Shown in pieces: positions 1 to 64,000 of a stretch of 64,000 nt of DNA. The stretch is from Rapana venosa (Eukaryota > Mollusca > Gastropoda > Neogastropoda > Muricidae): positions 55,705,462 through 55,769,461 of the forward strand of contig CM054135.1 of NCBI GenBank assembly GCA_028751875.1. The letters are read 5' to 3'. Within the stretch, counting starts at the first letter, position 1; each line of letters starts with the position of its first letter. The notes beneath the pieces are model-generated. The model made no database searches. It saw nothing but the letters and a program-made list of their open reading frames with translations, and was not told the DNA's origin. Both the position numbers and the translations under genes were made by a program.

Positions 1-620
1 GTTGTCCTGCCTTACAATGATACCTTGAGGTTGTCTTCATACACACCAAGCTCTTAACATCACAGCCTGCCCTCTCCTTTACGGAAGATTTTTAAAAAAT
101 CATCTGAAGTAGGAATATGGTTGCCTATATAGTGAGGTACTTACTTAAAAAGTGTCATACACGCAAACTTCTCATCCTGTGTGTAGTTCAGATCTCACAG
201 TGATTCCCAGAGGGAGTCAGAGTGCGTCATTTACCCTGGGTGACCGCTAAAGCTGTTAAGCTGGGGAACACGCAACAACAACAACAACAATAAGAACAAC
301 AAAATTTTAATTCATACACGATTTACTCAATTCACATACGACATAAGCAAACATCAATACAGCAGAGGAAAGGCATCAAGCTACAGCTGATATATATTTT
401 TTAGCCCCACCTCATAAGGAGTTTAACATATAATTCTCATACAGACAAGTGACAACAACAACAACAACAACAACATTGTCGACTTATTCTATCAAAAGCA
501 TTACATGAACGTGAAATTCTCTGTTTGTAACAACGTGAACTTCTCTGTTTGTAAGATAATACAGTATTTGGACTGAATTGATTGACAAAAAACCTTCTAT
601 TCCTAAAAAAAAAAATAATA
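1..620. other. RADIL intron with dispersed-repeat sequence
   Basis: No exon is visible. About 87-225 resembles the segment at 47695-47815 (shared TCACAGTGATTCCCA and a CTGAAGT..GAATATGG-type motif), so it is probably a dispersed repeat. Short (CAA)n tracts lie at 274-290 and 452-474. Confidence 0.4.
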
Positions 621-625
621 ACCAG

Positions 626-9510
<8,885 letters not shown>

Positions 9511-9624
9511 GTTTTGTGTGTGTGTGTGTGTGTGTGTGTGTTGTGTTGTGGTTTGTGTTGTGGTGTGTGTTGTGTGTGTGTGGTGTGTGTTGTGTGGTGT
9601 GTGGTGTGTGTTGTGTGTGTGTGT

Positions 9625-9723
<99 letters not shown>

Positions 9724-9737
9724 TGTTGTGTTGTGTG

Positions 9738-9774
<37 letters not shown>

Positions 9775-9907
9775 GTGTGTGTGTGTGGTAGTGTGTGTTG
9801 TTTGTTGTGTGTTGTGTGTTGTGTATGTGTGTGTTGGTTTGTGTTGTGTTGTGTGTTGTGTGTGTTGTGTGTGTGTGTGTTGTGTGTGTGTGTGTAGTGT
9901 GTGTGTG

Positions 9908-9944
<37 letters not shown>

Positions 9945-9971
9945 TGTTGTTGGTGTGTGTTGTGTGTGTGT

Positions 9972-10050
<79 letters not shown>

Positions 10051-12740
10051 TGTGTGTGTGGTTGTTCTTCTTCTTCTTCTTCAGAACATACCGTTGGTTG
10101 TCTTCATCTTTCAAGAGATAATCAACAAGTTACCCGAATTTTTGGAGAACTGCTCTTGTCACTGTTTTGGGTGGGTTTTTTAAAGAGTGATTGTCCACTT
10201 TCTGAAAAAAAAGACAGATGTCAAATTTACACGTATTCTGAACACAGTAGCGGAGTCAGGTGTCACAAACTGAAAAGGGAAAACCAGACAATCATCATGA
10301 CAGCGGGGACTGGACGGACACACCAGGCTCAGCCCCCAATATTTTCATCGTTTTGCAATCAGGGATTCCTTGGCCTGGCCCTGTAGCATCCGGTGACTGT
10401 GGAAGACTTCCTGCAGGATTGTCACGTCACGTTCTACAGAAGCTTCAGAGCAGAGACCTGCACTGCCAAGACATAACAGATTTTCAGACCCCTGCAATGT
10501 GTCTAGAAGACTGTGGCATGTGTAAGAGTCTAAGAGTTGTATGTCAGCGAATGAGGAAGACCAGCAAATCCCAGAAAGTGGTTTTGATGTCTGTCAAAAG
10601 AGTGTCGGTTATTGTTATTCACAGAGGTTTCTAATCAACTGTTTCATGATTTGTGCGTGTATGCAAGGAGTTTTCAGTTACCAGAACAATGCAATGTACA
10701 CATGGGCACATTCATTGAGTTAGTTATTGCTGTGTAGTGCACACATTTGTGTGTCATTTAAAAGACATGGAATCTTGATATACGGGTACAGACTTGACAA
10801 AATTTAAAATTATTGTTTATCTGTTTTATTTCTTGGGGAAAAAACCAATATATGAAGAAATGTTTTATTCTTGTTCCTGTTTTGAATATAAGTTCTTGGA
10901 AATGAAAAACAAAGATGTAGAATTGTTGGCTGTCATGTCAGGTGGGCTTTGAAATAAGAATTGGTAACTGGCAGTGTTGTCTGTATGGGGCTCCGGCAGT
11001 GAGAGTGTTTTAATTTTTCACTTTCCTTCCACTCACAGAGGAAATGCATCAATAGGATAAGATCTATACTGCTTTTATACAGACTATGACAAAGCAATTG
11101 GCGTGCTTCTGTGTACTATGCCCAATACTTGTGCAAGTCAAATACTGATGTTAAAAAAACCATGGAAAACACAAGATTTCACCTGAACAAACATTATATT
11201 ATAGTCTGCCAATTTTAGCATTACAGTTGAGAAGGCGGTTATTACTCTGAAGAGGGCGATATTTGTCTTGCCTTCAGAAAACTGTTATTTAGTAGGAAGT
11301 ATATTCTCGTTTGGAGAATGTTTTATCTGGGAAAGGGGCGGAGGAGTGCTGACAAACACATGGGTTCTATTTGGAATTTGATCAGTTACACCACTGGTGA
11401 GAACATTGACCACAGAGGAGTGCAACGTTCATGTTTTGTTATTGTTGTTTTTTCTGGTAAGAAGAGTGAATGTCATGGTAAGACTTGAAAACAGTGCAAA
11501 ATAGTGTGCTTGTTGTTATTACATCTATCCCAGTGGAGATGGTGTGGACACTATGTGACTCATGTTTAGCACTGTGATTTCTTGCAGATAAAAATGTTAC
11601 AGATCTGTTTAATGCTTACAGTCTGTGGAGATTTGTTTTCCTGTATCAAGGCACTGAGAATAGGACTTACACAGGATTTTAATGTCATTGCCTGAATTTA
11701 CATTATTTGAAACTGTAATTTTTTTTGTGTACTAAATATGCAAGTACTTCCATGAAGAGCATACCTCACTTGTTAAATTACTGAACGTAAGATGATAAAT
11801 TATGCATGTTTAAAATTTCACAATAGAGAAAATACGTGCCTATAAACTAACTGTAATCATTTTACATGTTCAAGATATCAGAGCAATAGTTTGTTTCCTA
11901 CACTTTTTTGTGCACAAACATATTTGGTATATAATGCACTTCATGATTACTATGAATATTAAAGAATCCACTGTACAACAGTTACTGTTTATTTTTTCTT
12001 TTAAAACAAAAAAACCCGTTCATTACTCAGTGATGCTAAGTTTGCACACCATAACCAGAGTGCAACTGAAATGTTGAAGCTATGATTAAACAAAATTCAT
12101 CAACAGTAATTTGTTCTAAAAGTGAAATTTTCTACACTTATTGTCTTCTGTTGCTGCTCCATCTTCATAATATATTATGTGTGTGGGTTTTTTCTATGTA
12201 TTTTTTTTTTAAAGAGCTTTTCCCTGAATCTGAAAGCGCTACCAAACTTTTAACTTTCAACTATGGGATCTTGGGGAAGTTTTACCTATTTTTTATATTC
12301 TTACTACAAAGAATGAATACCCAAGAATGACTTACTGCACATGTCTTTTTCTTTTATACGGAGTGAACACATCTTGGTGGTTGTTTGTTGATTATTAAAG
12401 GTTTGATGTCATGTCTTATTCTTAATTCATATCTGTAGTGATTAAGGATCACACAGCTGGTTCACTCTGAAGTGCAATGTGATTTTCAAAATGTGTTTAC
12501 TTGTTATGATTTACATAGTTGTGATTAAGCTTGCACGTCTGTTTTCATGGCATTCACCCGATTAAACATTTGCAGATCTAGTTGATTATTGCCTCTCTTA
12601 AAGCGTTTTTGTTTGTACAGAAAAACAATGGATTTACCTCAGTCGTCTACTTTGTTATATCGTGTAAAGACTGCATTTATTGGAGGAGAACATCAATAAA
12701 GATCTTGTCAATCTTGTCATCTTGTCAATAAATTCATTAT
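9511..12740 (+). other. Probable RADIL 3' UTR
   Basis: No coding sequence or known repeat is visible after the GT tract (9515-10062), and the rest is AT-rich single-copy-looking sequence. Candidate poly(A) signals: ATTAAA at 11958-11963, AATAAA at 12695-12700 and AATAAA at 12727-12732, the last two next to TTGTC-rich sequence. The end is inferred; transcript data would settle it. Confidence 0.4.
9515..10062. repeat. Long (GT)n tract just after the RADIL stop
   Basis: About 550 bases, almost entirely GT with TTG/GGT interruptions, start 5 bases after TGA. It would be a GU repeat in the 3' UTR. Confidence 0.95.
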
Positions 12741-13754
12741 GAGGTGATGAAAGGAAATCAGGAGAGGATGGTTACCAATAAACCACATGGTAGGCACCCA
12801 TGGATGCGGTTTATTTGTTCATTCTTTTATTTCAGCTGCTGGGCATGAGACTTCCTAATCAGGACACTTGGTAAATAAACCAAAAAAACAACTTTTACTC
12901 TGAAAGATTTCAAATTCCACAACATCTCCCCCCCCCCCCCTTAAAAAAACGTTAAAGGCACTAACAAAAACAAACCCTGTCACATGCAGATGAGAGCCTC
13001 TACATGGCAATGCCAAAAGCTGACCTGTTGGATTGGTTGCAGCGACAGTTTTGCTTATGACATCGCTTTCTAAAATTATTTTACATCACTTTGCTTAGGT
13101 GTAAACCTCTGCTTTGGGGAACTGAAGACTTACATTGTGTAAGGAGTGCTTGAACGTACTATATAAAGAGTACATATCTTGTGCCTGCATCTTTATTTCT
13201 GACAGGTAGTTGAATTCATCTGAATTGGACAAAGTTGTTTTTGTATATTTAATGGACTGATTGAGTACATTTGAATGAAAGGAGGGGGAGGAGGCCAAGA
13301 CGGACATAAAAAAACCAAGGAGAAGAGAGAAAAAAGTACAGATAAAAGGTGTATATGCAATCAAGATCTTGTGTACATACTCCACACTAGTAAACACACA
13401 AGTCAGTCATTCATGAACGGAACTCTAAACAAACTTAGTCAAGTTGTTTTTTTTTTAATTCATGGTATTATTTGTACCATTTTTTTCATCAAGTTTTGAC
13501 CATATTTTTGAGTCATTCTGAAGTTTCCTTTTCTTTTATTTCAGCTGCAGCCGGCTACCCAACCCTAACTCCAGCCTCTTTTTTTTCTGCTGAAGGGGGA
13601 GGTAGGCTTTTCCCAATGCTCTGACCAGCAGTGACACAATGACCAACCAACTGACTTCTGTTCCCTTGTGAATTCTCACACCATCATTTGAAATCTCACG
13701 ACCACAATGACGTGTTCATTACAATATGCTTTATAAACACAGAAGTGACGAAAA

Positions 13755-14045
13755 TGTTTAATTCCCTCACCTTCACCTATCCTTTAGTCCCTTAGACCGT
13801 GGGGGCACTAATGAAGAGTTTGCAGCCAACATCCTCCACTCCCCGCGGTCCTCTGCTTTCCGTAGCAATTCGTTCCACTCAAGGCCAGTCCACTCTCTGA
13901 TGTCGTCTTCCCATCGTTTTTTTCCGTCTGCCTCTTCGTCTCCCTCCTCCTACTGCCCCCTGTGGGACAGTCTTGGCCAGTCCAGATGTTTGTGTGACGT
14001 CCCCGAGCCACTTTTTTACTGAAGTCAGGAGCTCTTCATATGGTC
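13755..14045 (-). mobile_element. LINE ORF2 3' fragment, antisense
   Basis: Nucleotide sequence parallels 52690-52985 (shared CTCAAGGCCAGTCCACT and TCTGCCTCTTCGTCTCCCTC). The minus-strand peptide fragments (QDCPTGGSRRRETKRQTEKN) match the tail of LINE ORF2 proteins. Degraded. Confidence 0.7.
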
Positions 14046-14214
14046 CGATGGCATTTTAAATTCTGGTTTCTTTTCCTCATCTGTCTGCCTGCCTGTGTGT
14101 CGGTCTGTCCGTCTGTGTGTCCGTCAGTATGTTTGTCCGTCTATCTACAAATACTTTATTATCTCAAAAACACGATCATGTAGGTTACGACCTTAGCTAA
14201 AAACAATTAACAAA

Positions 14215-14330
14215 TAAACATGAATGATGATCATGATAATGTATGGAATTTATATAGTGTTGGCTATTGTAAAACAAACAGATCAAAGCGCTTGTATTCA
14301 AATAATTTATACGCAGTTACACGAAGTTTC
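14215..14330 (-). mobile_element. SINE 3' fragment (GCGCTATATAAATTCCATAC type)
   Basis: Diverged relative of the 16577-17075 element: GTATGGAATTTATATAG then GATCAAAGCGCTTG. Confidence 0.7.
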
Positions 14331-14639
14331 TTCTTTCCCTTTAACCAAATTGTTATGATTTATATAATTTGTTTTGTTCATTGACGGTGGAGGGATGACG
14401 TTTTCCGTTGCTTGGATCGTTATGTTTTCTTATTTACTGCTTTCTTATTTGCCTGGTTTTTTTAAAAATCATTATCATTTTTTTCCACCGTGTGTGCTTT
14501 TTGTTGTTGCTGTTGTTATTATTTTTCTATTGTTTTTCTGCTTTTGTTTGTTGTTATTGTGATTGTGGTTGTTTTTAGTTACGTTTTTGGTTGATGTTTT
14601 AGTTACGTTTTTGGTTGGTGTTTTTCTCTAACATAGTGT

Positions 14640-14735
14640 TATCCCTGATAAGGGAGTGGACTGGATGTATAAATAATTATATATAAAAAAGCTCATGAGT
14701 GCTTATTCATTATCCTCCAAATAAAATATTTTTGT
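14640..14735 (+). mobile_element. SINE tail fragment
   Basis: GGACTGGATGTA, AAAAAAGCTCATGAGTGC and TTATTCATTATCCTCCAAAT match the end of the 37446 element. Confidence 0.7.
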
Positions 14736-14944
14736 TTTGATTTGATTCGATTTGTATCCCCCCCCCCCCCCCCCCCCTCTCGGTTTTCTCTCCCTCTCTC
14801 AGATTACCTCCCTTTGTCTCGTTCTCTTCAAAGTGCTTGTGTTACCTTTTAGTTCCCTGTAAGAGAATATGGGCTGAAGGTGTTCAGTAGTATGGAAATA
14901 GAGTAAATATGACAGTCTGCTTTTTCACATGGTATTCATTGTGA

Positions 14945-15225
14945 TGGGGACGGGATAGCTCAGTGGTCAGAGCACTCGCTTTCCCCCAGCCAAGGTTAAG
15001 TAGCATCGGTTCCTGGTTACCACTTAGATGGGTGATCGTTTGCGCGCCTTGGCTTCAGTACAGTCCCCCCAGCTGTAAATGGGCACCTGCCTCTATAGGG
15101 TCAGGGAAGGTAAAAGCAGCGAGGGAGAGGAGATGGGCGCCGCCCTCAATATGCTGGCCCCTAGAGGTCTCTGACGCCTCGCTCCCCTACGACCTTATAG
15201 GTTATGGGACACCTTTACCTTTTTA
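14945..15225 (+). mobile_element. SINE with tRNA-like A box and 5S-like promoter (copy 2)
   Basis: A box TAGCTCAGTGGTCAGAGCAC at 14956-14975; 5S-like GGTTACCACTTAGATGGGTG at 15015-15034, flanked by AAGGTTAAGTAGCATCGG (compare the 5S A-box region AAGCTAAGCAGGGTCGG). Collinear with 5175-5472 to its end. Confidence 0.82.
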
Positions 15226-15416
15226 TTCATAGTGATGTAAATCTGTTTTCATGTTGCATAAATTTAGATGTTTTCAGTGGTGTAGATTTGGATGGGTGTT
15301 TCAGTAGTGAGGGCATGTGTTTCCATTGGCACCGATGTGGGTGGGTGTCTTGCAGTGATGTTTATGTGGAAGGTGAATGCATTTTAATTTGAAGATTATC
15401 AGTAAGTTTTCAGTGA

Positions 15417-15735
15417 TGTCGGCTCCCTGTGGGGATGCTGGGGGCCTGTCAGTATAAACAGCAACCCCACCTGAAGAAAATTCTGTGTCAGGAATGGCCT
15501 CTTGTTCTATCCCTAGCTTTGTGTCTGCCCCCTTCCGTTTCTTCCTGTCACCTCCCTCTGGTCTGTTTTCTGCCTTCATGGTCCTTTCTCCTGCTGTTCT
15601 TCCAGAGAGACTTGAAAAAAATAACAGTTCTTTCCCACGCTGAAGTTGGATGTGCTGAGCCCCTGATGTGCCATGTGCTTAATGACAGTGCAATGCATTT
15701 TTGCTCTTATGACAGATGACAATAGCTGCTTTCTG
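15417..15735 (+). mobile_element. Dispersed repeat, about 320 bp (copy 1)
   Basis: Shares GGCCTGTCAGTATAAACAGC, a CT-rich centre, GACTTGAAAAAAATAACA, CTGAAGTTGGATG and GACAATAGCTGCTTTC with 47915-48240 (plus) and 56665-56955 (minus). No coding capacity; family not assigned. Confidence 0.75.
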
Positions 15736-15784
15736 GGCGTTTGACTAGGATTAAGAAGTAATGTCGATCTGAATGTGTTTGCAA

Positions 15785-16110
15785 TGGTGGTGATTTAGAT
15801 GTGTTGTCAGTGGTGTGGATGTGTTTTCAGTGGTGTGGAGTGGTGTGGATGTGGATGTGTTCAGTGGTGCGGATGTGTTTTCAGTGGTGTAGTGGCGTGG
15901 ATGTGTTTTCAGTGGTGCTGATTTGGATATGTGGATATGTTTTCAGTGGTGTAGTGGCGTGGATGTGTTTTCAGTGGTGCTGATTTGGATATGTGGATAT
16001 GTTTTCAGTAGTGGTGTAGTGGGTGTGGATGTGTTTTCAGTGGTGTTGATGCATTTTCAGAGTCGTGGATGTTTTCAGTGGAGTTGATTTGGATATGTGG
16101 ATGTGTTTTT
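15785..16110. repeat. Degenerate tandem repeat (GTGGATGTGTTTTCAGTGGT)
   Basis: About a dozen variable-length units; a longer unit of about 60 bp is itself duplicated (15893-16010). Confidence 0.85.
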
Positions 16111-16576
16111 ACATATGTATCACTCATTCACAAACTACAATCACTCATTGTTTATCAATATCCTCAAATATGTTTAATTCATTTCACACTCATTACATAA
16201 AATAAAACAGCATTTTTTTTCTTCCATGCATCATTTATTCACAAAGTACATCCACTCAATTCTCACCTAATAAAATTCTCAACTGACAGAAAAACAACAA
16301 ACAACAACAACAAAAAACCAACTCAAAAAAAATGAACAGGCCTTGCCAATAAAATCACAAAGGAGTCATGAACATCCCACATGAAGAATGTCTTAAAAAC
16401 ATCGCCCAGAGTAGTTTACTTTTGTACATGTATTCCAGACACAAAACGAACTTATCAGGAATTATAATGCTGCCGATCAAAGCACAATAAATACAACAAA
16501 ACGAAAGAACAATCAACACACAACACTAAGATGTACTCCAAGGGACATTCTTGCTGGAGCACATTACATTCTGTGA

Positions 16577-16903
16577 ACTAATAATAATAATAATAATAAT
16601 GTATGGAATTTATATAGCGCTGAATCTTGTAAAACAACAAATCAAAGCGCTCAGATTTCATTTCATACCACTTTAAGTCACGGCAGATTTCTCCGTGAAA
16701 TTCGGGCTGCTCTCCCCGGGGAGAGCGGGAGAGCGCGTCGCCACAAAGCGCTGCGCCACCTTTTTTTTTTTTTTTTCTTCTCATGTCTGCAACTGTATTT
16801 GTTTCCCTATCAGAGTGGCTTTTTTCTAAGAATTTTGCCAGGGACAACTCTCTTGTTGCTGTGGGTTTTTTTACGTGCGCTAAATAATTACGTGTAACAC
16901 ACG

Positions 16904-16934
<31 letters not shown>

Positions 16935-17075
16935 TAGTGCCCAGACCACCACTCATGGTCTAATGGATGGGGGAAAAGTTTCCGGTCCAAACGGGGTACG
17001 AACCGCCGCACACTTCAGACCCGGACTTTTCGCTTTCTAGACAGGCGCGTTACCTCTAGACCACCGATCCACCAA
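16577..17075 (-). mobile_element. tRNA-headed SINE with (ATT)n tail, near full length
   Basis: Read on the minus strand: head GGTGGTCTAGAGGTAACGCG and B-box-like GGTTCGTACCCC, a body of about 350 bp, then AGCGCTTTGATTTG and GCGCTATATAAATTCCATAC with (ATT)n. The end is common in molluscan SINEs. Confidence 0.8.
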
Positions 17076-18068
17076 CTACAACTACAAACAGTGAATAAAT
17101 TTCTCTAATGGAATTAGGCAACTGTGCTTACGAAATGAAATCACTGCTTCATTTTCATTTCACATTTAAGACAAACAGTAAAACTCACTTGGCTTTGACA
17201 GATCCCCTTCTTTTCACTTTTAGTAAAAAATCATGTAAAAGTTCAGTTTGAACACACACACACACACAAACAACAAAACAACGCAAAATATAAACAAACA
17301 CAAGACAGGGATGTAGGCTCAAACCACCATCAGGTGGGAGCGGAGATCCGTTTATACTCAAAATATTTTGTTAGAAAGAAAATAAGGACAAAAATTCCAG
17401 TTCACAAGAACTAAAGATAGAACAGTGCAATTCATTTCCTAACAGCCCAAGACAGCAAAAGTACCTCAAACACCACAGAGACTCTGAAACAGTCAAGTTC
17501 ACACAAGTACACTCTCTTGTTTCAGGAGCAACACAACACTGTTTGTTCTTTAGGTAATCCATATTTAAAAAAACCCTCACATACTTTCTTTCCAAGCATT
17601 CTGCAATATTACTAAAATCATGTGAGTTACATCAGGATTACTTTTAGCTTCGGCTTTCTCTCTGACCAGGATTGGCAAATTCATTGCTGTACACAACGTC
17701 ACTTTCCAAACAGGGAAGCAGAATGTCTTAACTGCAAGGTGAGGAGCAGTAATGGTGCCCAAGTTTTTAAGGTGACCAAAACAAAAGAATAAGCACACTG
17801 ATACTACCAGCATGTACGCACACACTCCTCATACTCTTCAGTTATGCTCTGAAAGACTCGGGAGCTTCTCAGACACAGAGTGAAGACAGCACCAAACTAC
17901 TGGAATGCGCTGCCAGCAATACCCAACACTCTGACTCCTGTCTTGATTCAAACCCAATCTAATACATTCATTTTATCAGGTTCTCCACTAGACTTCTGGT
18001 CTGTTATGTCAGACTGATAGGATGAATATGGTGGTTAATATTTGGATGAATTGTGAAAATTTAAGTAG

Positions 18069-18426
18069 TTTATTACATTTTTTTTAAACAGGCTAAGAAC
18101 AGACATGCTTTTGTCCATTAGTGTTGTTGTCACCTTTGATTTTACGAGTGTTCACTCATAATGGTATTAGACTCACTTTATCAACCGCCTGTTAGTGATT
18201 GTAAGTACGCGCACACACTGCGCATGCCTGCGTATGTTGGTAAATGCACTCTACACAACGTCACACACACTAGACAGTGCATAGGCGCGTTTGAATAAAG
18301 TGAGTAACAGCCACTGGAAGAGTTTGTATCAAGTAAGACTACTTCATGGCTAATGTCAGTAGGCTGCTGTCAAGACTGTAAGGATGATCATGATGATGAC
18401 GACGACGGTGTCCGTGATGAGAGAAT
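18069..18426 (-). other. Probable INTS1 3' UTR
   Basis: Non-coding sequence after the stop. The nearest minus-strand AATAAA is at 18069-18074, giving a 3' UTR of about 0.35 kb; another lies at 16235-16240. The choice is inferred. Confidence 0.35.
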
Positions 18427-61947
<43,521 letters not shown>

Positions 61948-63642
61948 CTGACACAGGTTGGATATAGGTCGTCTGTCAGTTACAAGGTGAATTTCGGTAC
62001 CACCACTCACAGGCTGAATATGCTTTTTGGTGTGTTACAAGTTAAACCTACTTTCCGCACTGGTCACAGGTTTAAGTTATTTTGGCAGCAGTTATAAGTC
62101 AAAACATATTTTTATCGCAATTGCAAGTTTTGTTGCAGATATATATATATATATATATTGTTTTGCAGTTACAGGTTGTACAAATTTTTGAAGCAGTTAA
62201 AAGTTTAGCATATTTCATGCACGTCACTTTTTGCCTGACTAGATATTCTGTTCAGTCCCTGTTTTGATTTCAGACTGATCAACAGGAACTACGATGTCTG
62301 TACTGATTTTATTCGTGTATAATGTCTTTATGAAGATCACATGTAGCTTATAAAGTAAAAAATGCAACTAGTATTATATCCATTACTAAGGGATTTTCAA
62401 TCTCATCCCATCGATTTAAAGAAAAAAGGGTCAAAGAATTACGTGATGCTGCCAATATACACAGCAACAAGAACAAAAGATTACCTTTAGTCTTGTAGCC
62501 AATCTAGTTTTCTATCTGACCACAAGCAGTAGTTCTGTTGTCCTCATTCAGCCACACTTCCTCACATTACAACACTACTTTCCCATCACACCAACCCATG
62601 CTTGACAGGGGGGAAAAATCGGAACACAAAAATAATCGCAAGAGATCATGAAAAAATGCATAACCTGTCCATTCTCCACCACTAAAGATAAATTACACTA
62701 TCTTCACCTGACCATTCTCCACCACTAAAGATAAATTACACTATCTTCACCTGTCCATTCTCCACCACTAAAGATAAATTACGCTATCTTCACCTGTCCA
62801 TTCTCCACCACTAAAGATAAATTACACTATCTTCACCTGACCATTCTCCACCACTAAAGATAAATTACACTATCTTCACCTGTCCATTCTCCACCACTAA
62901 AGATAAATTACACTATCTTCACCTGTCCATTCTCCACCACTAAAGATAAATTACACTATCTTCTGATTATCTACAAACAGAGAAAATAAATCAAATCTTA
63001 ACCCCATCCCACCACTAAAGAAAATAAACTATTAACAACCCCCTCCCCCCTAAAAAAAATCTGCACTTATTTACACAAATATAAATTAGTCTTCACTGCA
63101 ATCTCACCACTAAGATAACATGTACATTCGTTGTCACTGTCTGTCGTCGCTAGATATGTGACAGTGTTTTCACTGTCCTTTCCACCATAAAGAAAATTTT
63201 ACATATCTGCACTGTTTTTCCACCCATTAAAGGTTAACTGCATTCCATTTTGCACCATAAAGAAATATTAATACTTCATGGGATCTAATAAAAAAACACA
63301 CTCACCACCTTCTCACACCAATAAAACACTTCTTCACCTGATCCAATTGTCAAAACTAAAATAATATTCTATCATCACTGTCCACTCACACACACTAAAT
63401 AAATTACACTATCTTCACGTGTCCACTCTAAGAAAGAGAATATTCACTACCTCAACTGTTTCATTTCAACCCACTAACGTAAAACACATCCCTAATTCAA
63501 AAAGAAAAAGATACAAAATTACGAAACCCCAAAAATGGAAAACAAGATATAAAAGATAAAAGTCAACCCCCCTCCCCCCCATAAAAAGCTGGTTTTTACA
63601 AACACTTAGATGTTGAGTTCCTGCAATCATACCAAGACTAAG

Positions 63643-63680
<38 letters not shown>

Positions 63681-64000
63681 GTGTGTGTGTGTGCGCGTGC
63701 ATTCACCAATAAGAAGATTTTTGTATATGTGACTGTTTTTGCCTCCCATTCAGGTAGCTGCATTCCAACTTTGGGGATGACTATATGTATGACTTATGGA
63801 GTGCATTAAAAAAAAAACAACCCCACCTCTACCTCCAAAAACGTGACTGCATTTCTGGGAGAGAAGCAAATTGAAGTCAAAGGCTGAAGAAATAGGGAAG
63901 GGGTATGGGTATCAGTCACAATGCACACACACACACACATTTAAAAAAAATTTTTTTTTTTTTTTTGATAGATGGCTTGATGAAAAAAAGCAAATGCACT
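61948..64000. other. INTS1 intron at the right edge
   Basis: No exon is recognisable upstream of 61947. Contents: the 43-bp minisatellite, (GT)n at 63644-63694, a minus SINE end at 63700-63790 and A/T runs. Confidence 0.55.
62665..62965. repeat. 43-bp minisatellite, about 6.5 units
   Basis: Unit includes CCATTCTCCACCACTAAAGA and TAAATTACACTATCTTCACC. Degenerate related sequence continues to about 63450. Confidence 0.95.

Larger units (their letters stand above)
12741..18060. other. Intergenic region between convergent RADIL and INTS1
   Basis: No coding sequence is supported. Contains LINE (13755-14045), SINE pieces (14215-14330, 14640-14735, 14945-15225, 16577-17075), a dispersed repeat (15417-15735) and a degenerate tandem repeat (15785-16110). 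The remainder, including 12741-13754 and 17076-18060, shows nothing I recognise beyond AT-rich sequence. Confidence 0.6.

Noticed and set aside
62082..62267. Small plus-strand open frame near the right edge
   Set aside because: AT-repeat-containing, 61 codons, no similarity; sits in an INTS1 intron.

Overview
The window is animal nuclear DNA. Genes are broken into many short exons with GT-AG introns, and the introns are full of long (GT)n, (CA)n, (GA)n and (CT)n tracts, minisatellites, tRNA-headed SINEs and degraded LINE pieces. The abundance of dinucleotide repeats and the SINE types (one with the 'GCGCTATATAAATTCCATACATT(ATT)n' end) fit a mollusc, probably a marine gastropod. That assignment is inferred from repeat style and protein similarity, not from a diagnostic marker. 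There are no operons, CRISPR arrays or other prokaryotic features.

Two protein-coding genes account for all the convincing coding sequence, and they converge. (1) Plus strand, about 626 to 9510: the 3' part of a RADIL homologue (Ras-associating and dilute domain protein). Seven phase-compatible exons encode the end of the DIL domain, a very long low-complexity linker and a C-terminal PDZ domain. The stop codon is followed by about 0.55 kb of GT repeats and roughly 2.7 kb of non-repetitive AT-rich sequence that is probably 3' UTR. The 5' part, with the RA, FHA and early DIL regions, lies off the left edge. (2) Minus strand, 61947 down to 18427: INTS1, the largest Integrator subunit. I traced 40 exons whose splice phases all agree. 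They encode about 1,831 residues matching human INTS1 from roughly residue 340 to the C-terminus. The N-terminal exons and promoter lie beyond the right edge.

Layout: 1-9.5 kb RADIL exons with very repeat-rich introns; 9.5-12.7 kb probable RADIL 3' UTR; 12.7-18.1 kb intergenic, with LINE and SINE remnants; 18.1-18.4 kb probable INTS1 3' UTR; 18.4-62 kb INTS1 exons and introns; 62-64 kb more INTS1 intron with a 43-bp minisatellite. RADIL acts at the membrane and adhesion sites downstream of Rap. INTS1 is a nuclear scaffold for snRNA 3'-end processing and promoter-proximal Pol II termination. No functional link between the neighbours is evident, though both human orthologues lie on 7p22.

The most interesting signals are a second phase-compatible copy of INTS1 exon 30 (29046-29133) that may be a mutually exclusive exon, a perfect 33-bp inverted repeat (54923-55009), a SINE whose head joins a tRNA-like A box to a 5S rRNA-like promoter, and a minisatellite abutting the acceptor of INTS1 exon 35. 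I found no evidence for a novel multi-gene system. Comparisons with human proteins come from recall, not computed alignment.
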